Assembly: GCF_003369915.1 (NCBI RefSeq)
Contig: NW_022881603.1
Coordinates: forward strand, 34,903,522-34,967,521
Source of the DNA: Drosophila miranda
Lineage: Eukaryota > Arthropoda > Insecta > Diptera > Drosophilidae
DNA: 64,000 nt
Reading direction: 5' to 3'
Below are positions 10,801 through 27,828 of this stretch, piece by piece. The notes below the pieces were generated by a model. That model made no database searches and had not been told where the DNA came from. It was given only the letters and a program-made list of their open reading frames with translations. The translations under genes were made by a program, and so were the position numbers. Position 1 is the first letter of the stretch; each line of letters opens with the position of its first letter.

Positions 10801-13800
10801 AAATATGTTTGTTAATCCTTTTCCAGATTTGCAATTTGTCCCCGGACTCTTTAACGGAGGACCAACAGCAAAGTGGCAAGCGCAAGTGGGAGATGTCCAT
10901 GTACGAGGGAGAATGGACACCAGGAGTTACAGCTGGAGGGTGCCGAAACTTCCTGGATACTTTCTGGCACAATCCCCAATATATTATTACTTTGGTGGAC
11001 CCTGATGAGGACGACGAGGAGGGACACTGCACAGTTATTGTTGGTCTAATGCAGAAAAATCGCAGATCAAAGCGCAACATGGGAATGGAATGTCTGACCA
11101 TTGGTTTTGCCATTTACAACCTAAACGAACGTGAACTGGAGAGCCGGCCACAAGGCCTCAACTTCTTTCGGTATAAGTCGTCGGTGGGACGTTCTCCCCA
11201 TTTCATTAATACCAGAGAAGTATGTATTCTATTATTTATTATATATCTAACTCCAGTAATTTCGGTTTGTCTTAGGTGTGTGCTCGCCTTAAGTTGCCTC
11301 CCGGACACTATCTAATTGTGCCTTCTACTTTTGATCCGAACGAGGAGGGGGAGTTCATCCTTCGAGTGTTCTCCGAAACCCAAAATAACATGGAGTGCGT
11401 ACATGTAGAAAATGAGTTTGTATATTAGAAATAATGCGGGTTGCTACATTTGCGGGGTTTTTTTTTTTTAAAAGCAACTAATGTGCAATATGGGTATGTG
11501 AAGACACAGTATATATAAAACAAATATTTGTTTTTAGTGCAAGTATTTGTAGCTCCCCAATTAGTTTATTATACCCGATACTCAAAATGAGTATTGGGGT
11601 ATATTAGATTTGTGGTAAAAGTGGATGTGTGTAACGTCCAGAAGGAATCGTTTCCGACCCCATAAAGTATATATATTCTTTATCAGCATCAATAGCCGAG
11701 TCCATTGAGCCCTGTCTGTCTGTCCGTCCGTCCGTCTGTCCGTCTGTCCGTCCCTATTAGCGCCTAGTGCTCAAAGACTATAAGAGGTAGAGCAACGATG
11801 TTTTGGATCCAGACTTCTGTGATATGTCACTGCTACAAGAACATTTCAAAACTTCGCCCCGCCCACTTCCGCCCCCACAAAGAACGAAAATCTGTGGCAT
11901 CCACAATTTTAAAGATACGAGAAAACCAAAAACGCAGAATCGTAAAGAATGACCATATCTTTTAGACTGCAGAATCTGAATTGGATCGTATTATTATTAT
12001 AGCCAGCATCAAGAAAACAATTTCATTCTTTCTCGCCCTGTCTCTCTCTAACACACACGTAGCATAGGCGGCTTTGCTTAGAGTAAAACATTAGCGCCTA
12101 GATCTCAGAGACTATAAAAGCTTGAGAAACCAAATTTGGTATCCACACTCCTTATATATCGGACCGAGACGAGTTTGCTTCAAAATTTCGCCACACCCCC
12201 TTCCGCCCACGCAAAGGACGAAAATCTGGGGATATTCACAAATCTCAGAGACTATGAACGCTAGAGTAACCAAATTTAGTATCCGCACTCCTGTTAGATC
12301 TCACTATAAAACTTTTATCTCAAAATTTCACCCCACCCCCTTCCGCCACCACAAAGGACGAAAATCTGTTGCATCCACAATACTGCACATTCGAGAAAAC
12401 TAAAAACGCAGAATCATAGATAATGACCATATCTATCAGATTGCTGAATCTGGATCAGATCGGAGCATTTTTGTAGCCAAAAGCAAGAAATCAATTTGCA
12501 GTGGCCACGCAGCGCCCGACGTCACGCTCAGACTGATTTTCTGTCTATCTCGCACGCACTCTTTGTCGTGTCGTTTAATATTAGCGGCGTCTGCCGGAGG
12601 AGAGCCATTTTGACTTAGTATCGGGTATAAATGTAGAGTTGCGGTGTCCGCAGCAACTCACAACGTTCCCCCTCGTTTTTATTTTGGTTTAACCTCAACT
12701 CTACACATTCCCCTTGGCCCTGACATTACCTTTATATTTCCATATATTTCAGTTGTAGCGGAGCTTATCTCTGGCCCCCAATGCTCACACAGTATTCATT
12801 ACAGAATAATAAAAAAAAAACCACTGATTAAAGCACGTCTGCCCGAACCCCTTGAAAAACTTTATCTCAGATCTAGACTGATTTAATGGAGTATTATATT
12901 GCAATTTCCAATATAATTATAGAGCGTTGAACTATACGTTAGCCTTATCGTGTGGTTACCGAACTATTGAACTATTATCGGAGTAATACATATATTGATT
13001 CCAGAAAACTTGTATTAGAAGTGCTTTAACTTTTTGAATTACTGAGATTACCGTACCGGTCTATATTTAATCCTGTCTTTAATGTATTTTTTCATGTACC
13101 TATACGGTAAGTAAATAGTCCTAAACAATATCACTGGATAATGTTTTGCTTTGGTTTAAAGATAACACCAGGATACCCAACACCAAAGCCATTGGATCCA
13201 CAGAAAGAGAGCTTGCGACGCTTGTTTGACAGCATCGCCGGCAAAGATATGGAAGTGGATTGGATGGAACTGAAACGAATACTGGACCACTCGATGAGGG
13301 ATGGTAAGATTAAATTTATTTACACAAAGACTTAACTTTGTATATATGCTAATTTGTGCTGTACTTTTCCCTTAGACTTGCCAAAGCCAATTGTATATAA
13401 TCGATTTTCCAATAACAATGCATTTGAGACTCAGGCAGGCCCAGGCGAAGACGGCGGCGGCGCTTGTGGACTTTTGTCGTTGATATGTGGCCCATTCTTA
13501 AAAGGCACGCCATTCGAAGAAACGCTGGGATCCAATGATCCATCGAGTAAGAGGCTGATGGGGGATAGCCCATCGGATGGTGTCGCCGTTACATCAGGCG
13601 GTAAGAAAACTGGAAAGCAACCTGAAAGCAAATGTCAATTATATTATCAAATTATCACAGCAATTGTCGATGAGACTCACGGCTTTTCCAAGGACGTTTG
13701 TCGCTCCATGGTGGCTATGTTGGATGCTGATAAATCTGGAAAGCTAGGATTCGAAGAGTTTGAGACTTTGCTTTCGGACATTGCCAAATGGAAGGCCATC

Positions 13801-14137
13801 TTCAAGGTCTACGACGTTGAAAACACAGGAAGGGTCTCAGGTTTTCAGCTTCGGGAGGCACTTAATTCAGCTGGCTATCACTTAAACAATCGGGTTCTGA
13901 ACGTTTTGGGACATCGATATGGCTCCAGAGACGGACAAATTGCCTTTGATGATTTCATCATGTGTGCAGTTAAAATAAAAACATACATAGGTAACAGATT
14001 CCCCATAAAAATTCCTTTATATCAATGCTCATTCCAATTAATTTCTTGCAGAAATATTCAAGGAGAGGGATACTGAGAAAAATGAAACAGCCACGTTTAC
14101 ATTGGAGGAATGGATCGAACGTACAATATATTCTTAA
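7858..14137 (+). CDS. CalpA: Calpain-A (Ca2+-dependent cysteine protease), one premature stop
   Basis: This is a cytosolic calcium-activated thiol protease that makes limited cuts in its substrates. Exons are at about 7858-8031, 8418-8594, 8675-8876, 8952-9072, 9132-9372, 9441-9671, 10827-11219, 11276-11394, 13162-13303, 13376-13600, 13661-13990 and 14052-14137, with GT/AG borders. The catalytic Cys lies in GELGDCWLL (exon 3), His in RAHAYSI (exon 5) and Asn in [10 protein letters not shown] (exon 6). A C2-like domain follows in exons 7-8 and a penta-EF-hand region in the last exons, including [14 protein letters not shown]. Exon 4 has a TAG at 8957-8959 where the calpain family has Trp, truncating the protein after the catalytic Cys unless splicing avoids it. 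The short segment joining the C2-like and EF-hand parts was not found. Two introns hold Helitrons. Confidence 0.93.
8957..8959 (+). other. CalpA: In-frame TAG in CalpA exon 4
   Basis: Splicing exon 3 (ending TACG) to the acceptor at 8950-8951 gives Gly-Lys-stop-Val-Asp-Val, where the family has Gly-Lys-Trp-Val-Asp-Val, so TGG has become TAG. The next in-frame AG acceptor, ending at 8963, would join G to AT and restore Asp-Val-Thr, skipping the stop and losing four residues. Confidence 0.8.
9695..10790 (+). mobile_element. CalpA: DINE-1/ISY-type Helitron, copy B, in CalpA intron 6
   Basis: This is a full-length copy with both ends. It starts 23 bp after the exon 6 donor (9672) and ends 36 bp before the exon 7 acceptor, so it makes up nearly all of this intron. 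Same orientation as the gene. Confidence 0.88.
11569..12678 (+). mobile_element. CalpA: DINE-1/ISY-type Helitron, copy C, in CalpA intron 8
   Basis: This full-length copy is in sense orientation to CalpA, with a ctgt/ccgt microsatellite at about 11713-11755. It enlarges the intron between the C2-like domain and the EF-hand region. The small linker exon expected between 11395 and 13161 could not be recognised beside it. Confidence 0.88.
12679..13161. other. CalpA: Rest of CalpA intron 8
   Basis: This AT-rich sequence holds one possible acceptor (tatttcag at about 12745-12752) followed by a short non-conserved frame. No calpain-like exon can be recognised. Confidence 0.45.
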
Positions 14138-15115
14138 GCCGTTTGCGATTTAAGCCTAGCTAGCGAATTTTTTCGAACACATATTTACAAGTAATCTCAT
14201 TCAGTTTGAATCGTACTCAATTTTTTACAATACTTGGCATTATATGTATACATAGTACAAAGCACTTTTCATACCAATAATATGTTGCCGCCCGAAATTG
14301 TAAATTGTTCTCCTGTTCAATAACTATTGTCAAACTCCCGAGATATTTTCTAATATTTATATCTTTCCGAATTATAAATTAGGTATATAAATTGACACGG
14401 TGTTAACTTATTAAATTTAAAAAGGTGATGCATCCGTGTTTTATATGTATACGGATTCATATATTAAATCAGCATTTAAAATCAACCGCCGTACTCAGAT
14501 GTTAGCTGTATTTTAATCCGTCATTCTGTTATGGGTATTTTTGTTACTAGGGAAGGGCTAATAGTTATTTATTCACCAAGCAGATCCAATTTTTGTTTTA
14601 TTTGCCATCGACGCTATCCACATCATTAATTAATCACATTCAGCCACTATTAGCCAGCCATTTGTTTAGTAGTTCAGTTAAATATTTTATTTTTTTTATT
14701 GAATCTAGCACCAACATAATGTGCAATGAGTGAAGCATTATCATTATATTGATCAAATTTAAATCACATTATATAAATATCTTAAAACCCGAAATAATTA
14801 TTATAAAATGAACATTTAGTTGTATTAGGTTGGGTTGATTATCTATAAATATCGTAAATAGGCATCTAAAATCATAAACGCGTCTTTTGTTATAAAATTA
14901 TTTTGACTACATGACGAGGAGAGAATGCGGCCGGCCGGTCTCGTCAATCTTGAGGGAGTACTATGTGAGTAACTATATTAGCAAATTTCTCGAATAGTTC
15001 GCGAATAGAAAAGTTATTTTAGTGTATACATATTTGGATTTATAATATATGTACATCAGTTTCATGCAGTCGTGCTGATTATAGATAGACACACACAGCG
15101 CTTAAGCACTTGAAA
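14138..15115. other. Intergenic region between convergent CalpA and Fak
   Basis: This AT-rich stretch must contain the 3' untranslated regions of both genes, which point at each other. No open frame, RNA gene or transposon is recognised. A short GC-rich patch (gcggccggccgg) sits at about 14928-14939. Confidence 0.6.
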
Positions 15116-20720
<5,605 letters not shown>

Positions 20721-21044
20721 GTCCACAGTTACCACGCAGTGGGCGATTCAAGAAACTCTTCAACCTGCAACAGATATAATTGATATACATATACATATGT
20801 ACATATGTATGTATTTTCGCGCATTGAATTGGATATTGATTTGACACAACAATGTTATTCGATCTTCACAGGTGGAAGGGAACAGAATTTTCTACACCTC
20901 ATATACTATGCACATAGCACATACATATGTATTCGCACATACATACATAAGTCTGCGCCAGATGTGAGGGGTTGATATAAATATTTAAGAACCTTTCGAC
21001 ACAACAGAATGTTATTTTGCCTTTTGCACAGAAGCACAGGTTCA
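20721..21044. other. Fak 5' flank up to the LTR element
   Basis: A splice acceptor (ttgcag on the minus strand, at about 20765) precedes the first coding exon, so an upstream non-coding exon is expected. Otherwise the stretch is AT-rich with tatgta repeats and no coding signal. Confidence 0.5.
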
Positions 21045-21048
21045 ATGT

Positions 21049-21242
21049 TGTAAACTTTTAATAGCACGGTTTTATGTTCTTCTTTCTAGATCGGCGTATT
21101 CGAATGAATGTGTGTTGGCATATCGATACTTGTCGAGGACAAGTATCGATATATCGAGTACATTGGTATTTCTTATAATACTATCGATGAGTAAATCTTA
21201 AACTAATATTCAAATCTTATAAACTAATATTCATATCTTACA
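21049..21242 (-). repeat. 3' LTR of the gypsy-type element
   Basis: It is 194 bp with TG...CA ends and matches the LTR at 26344, except that it carries an extra 36-bp palindrome at 21120-21155 and lacks a 5-bp TTATA-type insertion. Confidence 0.92.
21120..21152. promoter_or_regulatory. Perfect 15-bp hairpin with two TATCGATA motifs in one LTR
   Basis: Arms ATATCGATACTTGTC (21120-21134) and its exact reverse complement (21138-21152) are separated by GAG. Each arm contains TATCGATA, the DRE motif bound by DREF; CGATA is also the BEAF-32 core. The other LTR lacks this segment. Confidence 0.75.
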
Positions 21243-21345
21243 TTCGGGCAACCTGACTACAGATCGCCCACGATCTACACATTAAGGCATACAGTTGGTT
21301 AAACATTTCTTATTCGGTATTGTCTTACTTAACATATTTCATCGA

Positions 21346-24300
21346 TTAACAACATGAGACCATGGTTTTATCCTTACACTCTACCCAGGGTTTAAGCCTT
21401 GCTGGTTCTAATATTCTTCGGAATGGCATTTGCGTCAACTGACAGTCCTCAATGTCGACAACCTCATAACGATCATTATCCAATACTCTATTGATCCTGC
21501 ACGGTCCTCGATACTTTGGTGCGAATTTCTTATTGATCCCCGGTGTTGTGTCCACATGCCGGACTGCTACATAGTTCATACTTTAATGGGGCTCTATGTT
21601 TATGGGCATACATCTTCTCATTTCTTTTCTGCGACAACCGTATGTTCTCACTTGCTATTTCTCTTATAGTTTCCAACTCTCTAAGTTCTGACGCTAACTT
21701 CTCCTCTAGGTATTCGGTTAATTCATCTACAACGGGTCCTTTCTGGGGTATTCCAAATAACAATGTGCTAGGTGTCTTTTTCGTACTGCTGTTAACGGAG
21801 TTATTAATGGCGTGCTCTACCTTGCTCATCAACCTATACCAATCGGCTTGCTCAAGGGGCTCTGACAGTTTTCCTAACATAGGAGTAAGAACACGATTCA
21901 CCCGCTCCACTTGGCCATTCGCCTGCGGTGCACCTGTAGCTACCTTAATGTGCTCTATCCCTCTCTCCTGCAGAAAACTAGAGAACTCTAACGAGGTGAA
22001 ACAGGTCCCACGATCTGATATTATCCTAGTAGGGCGACTATAGAAATCAAAATATTTACTTAAGGCATCCTTCGCTTCCCGCGTGCTGGTACTATTAACC
22101 GGGAACAATTTGACAAACTTAGTGAATGCATCTATTACCACAAGGAGGTGTTTTCGCTTAGATCTAATACTCGGCAACGGACCCAAATGATCAACATGTA
22201 GGGTATGAAAAGGAACACACGACTTTGGGATACTATGGAGCGTTCTGTTATGGATTGTTTTAGGCATCGAGTGTAGTATACACGGTAGACAGTTTCTGAT
22301 GAACCTTGCCACTTTACTTCTCATTGACGGAAACCAGTAGGTCCTCAAAAGGTCACTCACGCACTTCTCTGCGGCCAGATGTCCTAGTTTTTCGTGTGAC
22401 CGCCTTATCAACTGCTCTTCCATACACATTGGTACATAGAAACATAGTTTGTTTTCACAACTCCTCTTGTAAACAATACCATCTATCATTTCAAAATCTA
22501 CTTCAATTCCATCCTCTAGCATTTTTCGAATCCTAACTACTTCCTTGTCTCGCATCTGTTCTGTTTGCAATATCAAATCAACATCTTCTGGCGTTGCACC
22601 TACTACTCCAACTATCAATGATTTTAGTAATCTTTCCTCCTGAAACTCTAACTTGTCCCTCTCTACTGTATTCTCAACACATTTTTTCTCTTTATCTGAA
22701 TTCCTACTGAATTCCATCCTCTTCCCTATATTCACTATTCTCTATGTTATCTCTACAATCAGCACCAAGGTTCTCCCTATCATCAGACTTCCACCTATTT
22801 CCCAATCTACTTCCTACTGCACCTGATTCTCCACCCTCAATCGCAGGGTTCTGTACGGTACTACTACGCTCTCTATTGATATTTAATTCTCTACACTTAA
22901 TCACAGGGTTCTCTACGGTACCTCTATGCTCACTACCAGTGTTGTCTCTACTTACACTATTCCTTGTATATTGCTTTCTACTCTCATCTTTTTCTAAATT
23001 AGACTTTTCTAAATCGTATTTGACTCTATAACCATCCTCTAACATATTCGTCACTTGATCTTGTCTGCTCAGCGCATCAACGTGCGCCATACTGGCCCCA
23101 GGTCTGTGCATAATGGAGTAATCATAGTTCTCTAACTCTAGGGACCACCGTGCTATCTTAGGACTAATTGACTTTCTGGTTAACGTCTGTACTAACGAAT
23201 TACAATCCGTGATTATTTTGAAGGACCTATGCTCCAAATATGCTCTAAAACGCCTCAATGCATAAATTATAGCCAATGTCTCTAGTTCGAAACTATGATA
23301 ACGTGATTCTCTTTCTGTTGTTTTGCCGGAATAATAGGACACAGGGTGCATCTTCCCATCATCTTGTCTTTGCATCAGTATTGCGCCATAACCGTATGAA
23401 CTTGCGTCTGTATGTAATTCCGTTTCTCTATTTGGGCTAAAAATGGCTAATACCGGAGGATTTGCCAACGCATTCTTAAGAGTTTCAAACGTCTTCACCT
23501 GTTCTCTATTCATGGGAAACGGACCACCTTCTTTTAACAACTGCACCAAAGGCTTAGCTGTCGTCGCAAATGACAACATGAAACGTCGAAAATACGAAAA
23601 GAATCCCAAGCATGAGTGCAGTGCTTTTACATTTTGAGGGACTGGGTATTTTTTTAAGGCCTCGATATGGGAATCACTAGGAACTATTCCGTTTTGATTA
23701 ACTTTATACCCCAGGAAATCGATGTTTCGATTGACAAACCTACACTTTTTTAGATTTATCTCTAAATTTTGCTCGCTAAACCGAATTCATAGTCTTTTTA
23801 ATATATCCATGTGTTCTTCAACTGTTTTAGTCGCTACTAATATATCATCCATGTACACTACAATGCTTTTGTTCCTAATAAAGTCTCTCAAGAGCTCCGA
23901 AATAAATCTCTGAAAAATAGCGGATCCATTTTTTAACCCAAAGGGCATTCTCAAGTACTCATACTGTTCTTGCGGTGTCACAAACGATGTATACGGAACT
24001 GATTTTTCTTCTACGCCTATTTGATGATACCCACTTTTCAAATCTATAATGGAAAAACAGCACTTGTTTTCTAAAAACTCAAGACAGTCCTCAATAAGGG
24101 GCAATGGGACATTATCTTTAACAATTCGTTTGTTCAGACCACGGTAATCGACACACATTCGAAGTTCTCCTGATTTTTTTTTACTAGGACCAACGGGGAA
24201 GCATAAGGAGACTCACTATGACGGACTACTTTCTTTTCTAACAGATCATCTACTATTTCAGCAACTTTCTCTCTCTCATGGTAGGATAAACGACGCGGAG

Positions 24301-25048
24301 TACAATGAAATGGTGTTGTTTCTGTTACACGAATCTGCATCTGATACTTTGGTGGTGCTTTAAAGTCAAATTCTTTGTGTAAATAGTATGTCTTAATAAC
24401 TTCCCTACACTTTTCTGCAAGAGTGGGGCCAAATTCGAAACCTACGTTAATATGTTCCTCTTCATCAATCTCTACCGCCGCACAAAAGTTACTGAATTCG
24501 TCGCCTTGATTCATATTCTCGATGGCCATTTTGTCATTCCTTGAGTTTTCTTGTGTCTGATTTTTAAATGGATTAGAACGTTTGATTAGCTCGCTTCTTT
24601 CTGATTGATTACCATCTAACTTATCATATAGTCTTATGTTAATATTATTTTTACGTTCGGTGAATAAAGACGCGCAGGTAAAACTAATAGCTTTTTGCTT
24701 TAACGAACTTAATGATGTGTGTTGCTTCGCATTGATATTTTTCCTATGAACAAATTTTATTTCAATAACTTTAAGGGCATCGCGTCCCAACAATACCGGC
24801 AAAGGCAGCATGTTATCATCTACGATGTTTAATAAAACGATATATTTCTTTGTTCAAAATTCAATATGGCACTTAAATTTTCACCATATGGGAATTTGTT
24901 GTCCTCCTAGTCCATAGTATTTCCTAACTTCATTATAGGCTTCAACTATAGCCGACTTCGGTATCAAAGACTTATGAATAAAACTTACAGGGCTACCTGT
25001 ATCAAATAGACTAAAAATACTGACGCCTCTTTGTTCACCAAACGGAAG
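21346..25048 (-). pseudogene. Gypsy-type pol (protease, RT, RNase H, integrase), frame-broken
   Basis: Read on the minus strand. A protease signature DTGSPVSFI lies near 24980. RT motifs include CVDYRGLNK and the catalytic VYMDD at about 23845. RNase H follows with LHTDASSYGYG at about 23400. Integrase has an HHCC finger (HEKLGHLAAEKC, about 22370), the first catalytic Asp in HVDHLGPL (about 22185), a second in SDRGT (about 22010) and Glu in GQVERVNR (about 21910). The frame changes near 24840-25040, 24150, 23790-23610 and 22720. The polyprotein would copy element RNA and insert the DNA, but this copy cannot produce it whole. Confidence 0.88.
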
Positions 25049-26029
25049 TCATAAAGTGATTAATTGGACAGCCGCTAAATCGTCGTTGTTTTTTTCTCCT
25101 GGTCGCTCCTCATCTTGAACTGCAGCTACCCTAGTGGCCATCTTTCGTTTCGGGCACTGCGAATATAGGTGGCTGGTACTCCAACAGTTAAAACATGCCC
25201 CATTCGGTCTCTTTGGCTGACTGCATTCCTTCATAACGTGCCCAAATTGCCGACAGTTGTAGCAACGCATTGCGCCACCACCTTGCTGCTGCCCAACTGC
25301 CATACTCACATTTAGTTTTCCCTTTGTCATACCTTCGCTACGAATTGCTACGACGCCAGGAGCTCTTCTGACCTTACCATAGGTGACCATCTTGTCACGC
25401 AACTCGTTGAGTGTGCTGCAATATAGCATGGATGCTGCCATGCCCGACTTGTCCTGCAGTGCCTCCACGATGAATTTGACCACATCGCTCGTGGCCATGT
25501 CTGCTTGCGACGCTATGCTGCACATTGCGACGAAATATTGCAATGCGCTTTCCTTATTTGCAATTTTCCGTGCCTCCAGTCGCTTTCCAATGTCCCACGC
25601 TGTCACTTTCTGCTCAAAGACGTTGAGCAATTCTGCTCGCATCAATTGCCAAGTCAAAGGCGCCACATGGTCGATGTACGCCTTCGTCGATCCACCTAGC
25701 AGCCGCTTCGCTAATATCCAGCATTTGGACTCGGATACACCATGGAAATTCATAATGTCCTCAAAGTTACTTATCCAACTGGTTACAGCCTGGTCGTCAT
25801 CTCCAGAAAATGGACGCATCAACGCCTCAATGTGTGTCAAGTCGATGCAATCTCTCGGCGTTTCCAACTCCATAGCCTCTTTCTCCGTTTTCAATATGCT
25901 TAATTTGAGATCAGCTAAGCGCTTGCGAGAAACGTACAATTGTTCCAACTGCTGCAAACGGCGCGATTCTTCTTCGTATTCATCTGATCGCATGGTCAAT
26001 TTCGAACAAGCGTTGTCTTGTCGCGGCAT
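25049..26029 (-). CDS. Gypsy-type gag with two zinc knuckles
   Basis: This open frame of 326 codons starts MPRQDNACSK. The N-terminal half has a coiled stretch rich in Leu, Arg and Glu. The middle is a retrotransposon gag core (AVTSWISNFEDIMNFHG onward). The end carries CYNCRQFGHVMKEC and CFNCWSTSHLYSQC, both CCHC nucleic-acid-binding knuckles. The protein would form the particle around element RNA. The frame is intact; an overlapping frame from 26183 could be the original N-terminus, separated by a frameshift. Confidence 0.85.
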   Translation of the reverse strand: MPRQDNACSKLTMRSDEYEEESRRLQQLEQLYVSRKRLADLKLSILKTEKEAMELETPRDCIDLTHIEALMRPFSGDDDQAVTSWISNFEDIMNFHGVSESKCWILAKRLLGGSTKAYIDHVAPLTWQLMRAELLNVFEQKVTAWDIGKRLEARKIANKESALQYFVAMCSIASQADMATSDVVKFIVEALQDKSGMAASMLYCSTLNELRDKMVTYGKVRRAPGVVAIRSEGMTKGKLNVSMAVGQQQGGGAMRCYNCRQFGHVMKECSQPKRPNGACFNCWSTSHLYSQCPKRKMATRVAAVQDEERPGEKNNDDLAAVQLITL

Positions 26030-26323
26030 GAATGCTTCTCGCTTTTACTGCGTGTTGTGCACTACGGTTGTCTCTATCTATCTCGCGCTCAACCGGGACT
26101 GCAAAAATGTCTGCCTGCATAGTCTCGTCTGCGCTTGGCGCCGTATTTCCTAGCTCATGCGTGTCTTCCATGATTTTTTTCACTGCTGTACGTAATTGGT
26201 GTATGTTGGCATCTTGATCAAAATATACGTTATGTCGCTACGCAATATGTCGCTAAGTTCACTTTTGGTTTTCGCTCTTATGTCTGCATTGTTCATCGCA
26301 GAGTTTTTTTTTTTTTTTTTTTT

Positions 26324-26343
26324 GCCAAACCCCACTTCTGATA
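26324..26343 (-). other. Primer binding site of the gypsy-type element
   Basis: Directly inside the 5' LTR, the minus strand reads ATCAGAAGTGGGGTTTGG. It resembles the complement of a tRNA-Leu 3' region, the primer type known for mdg3/micropia-like elements. The match is from memory. Confidence 0.5.
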
Positions 26344-26506
26344 TGTAAACTTTTAATAGCACGGTTTTATTATATGTTCTTCTTTCTTGATCGTCGTATT
26401 CGAATGAATGTGTGTTGGCGAGTACATTGGTATTTCTTATAATACAATCGATGAGTAAATCTTAAACTAATATTCAAATCTTATAAACTAATATTCATAT
26501 CTTACA
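26344..26506 (-). repeat. 5' LTR of the gypsy-type element
   Basis: It is 163 bp with TG...CA ends, followed by the target duplication ATGT at 26507-26510. It lacks the hairpin seen in the partner LTR. Confidence 0.92.
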
Positions 26507-26510
26507 ATGT

Positions 26511-27578
26511 AATAAATCAATTGTAATTATTAACGTTAAAGAGCCCACAATTTGTTTTTAAACCGTAATAATTACTTATACCGATGAAAAAACGAACTTA
26601 GCCTACTGAAGACCCCTTTATATAAACAGTTCAACGACTTGAGGCAATTGGCGAAAAAAATATTACTAAATGTTAATTCTTCTTGTAGATCCATTCCATC
26701 TTTTCTGTGAACTTAAAAAAACACGAAGTCTTTCACCTGAACTGCGCTAAAATGATTCAATTTTCATTCATTTCGGTGGAATATTAAAATACCCCCATGG
26801 TCTACATTGGGTTAATCGTTCGTCGCCAAGGATTAAAAACCATATTCCTCGATGTTGATATTCGATCTGATATAACTAGCTGGCCAGGACTTCCATACCT
26901 GAATTCATAATTTGATCCGATTGATAGATCAATTTCCTACAAGACTAGTTAATTTGAATTACTCTTTGTTACTGGATTGTTTGTAAAATGAGGTTTAAAC
27001 AAAAACGATCAACAACAATTTGCACTAAAGTCATGTCCTTACAAGGTAACACAGTTGCTACAAGTTAAATTAGAAAAATTTATGCGTTTTATTTTCATAT
27101 AAGTTCCTTAGAAGCGCCAGTGTGAAAAACCTCCGTTATCCACTTTTTGACATGCATTTTTTCGGACATTTTTGAACAAATTGAGATTTTGACGGGAAAC
27201 GATCAGGAATTCGGTGCTGATAGGTGCGTTTCTACACGGTTTCTAAATTGGTGCATTGGACAAGAGGGTTAGTCTTTAAAAAAAAACTGGACAATCCTAA
27301 AAAATACTTTTACGGACCTATCGATCAAGAATAGTGTCAGAGATATACCAAAGTATACTGTCTCATTTACAAAATATACCGTAAAGTTAGCCCAATCAAA
27401 CCCCCTTTATTTAAACAGGATATCAGCTTCATCTAAGCCGCGGCAAATAAAACTAACAATAATAATACTAATTCTTCTTTTAGATTCATCTTATATTTTA
27501 TATCCTTAAAAAAGACTACTATATTATCCACCTGAACTCCGCTAACTCCGTATTCAACAACACTTTAATATCTTTATA
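26511..27578. other. Upstream flank of Spt5, with a diverged internal duplication
   Basis: This AT-rich sequence has no gene. Two stretches, about 26605-26750 and 27400-27555, share blocks in the same order (acccctttat, taaacag, aattcttctt, agatcatc-like, cacctgaact, cgcta). They look like an old direct duplication or two relics of one repeat. Confidence 0.45.
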
Positions 27579-27589
27579 CGGTCACACTG
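27579..27589 (+). promoter_or_regulatory. Spt5: Core promoter Motif 1 (M1BP-type) of Spt5
   Basis: CGGTCACACTG matches the Drosophila Motif 1 consensus YGGTCACACTR, typical of TATA-less housekeeping promoters. It lies 240 bp upstream of the Spt5 start codon. Confidence 0.7.
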
Positions 27590-27828
27590 CTACACTGCTG
27601 CCATCTCTAGCGTGGCATCAAAAATTTTTGGAAAATTTAGATTTTATGAAAATTTCCGGGCGCAGATGCTGTAAAACTAAGTGTACCTACCGTAAGTCTA
27701 TGTTTTTCTCTTGCCACGGCACACCATCGTCCAATATTTCAACGTTCAGATCCTCACGATTTGTTTTAAATGTGTTTTTTTGGGATGTGCTTGCTCGCAG
27801 TCGCACACGTTTACAGATTTTATGTAGA

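Larger units (their letters stand above)
21049..26506 (-). mobile_element. Ty3/gypsy-type LTR retrotransposon with both LTRs
   Basis: The LTRs at 21049-21242 and 26344-26506 both run TGTAAAC...CTTACA on the + strand. They are flanked by a 4-bp target duplication ATGT (21045-21048 and 26507-26510), so this is a complete insertion. Gag has two zinc knuckles. Pol shows protease, reverse transcriptase, RNase H and integrase in the gypsy order. No envelope gene is seen. Several frame breaks in pol make this copy inactive. The LTRs differ by a 36-bp hairpin, a 5-bp indel and a few substitutions. It lies in the divergent interval between Fak and Spt5. Confidence 0.92.

Noticed and set aside
27628-27828. 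An N-terminal extension of Spt5 from the upstream in-frame ATG
   Set aside because: The extra residues lack the acidic/RS character, a possible intron donor (cgtaagt) lies inside, and the family starts with the Ser/Asp-rich sequence at 27829.
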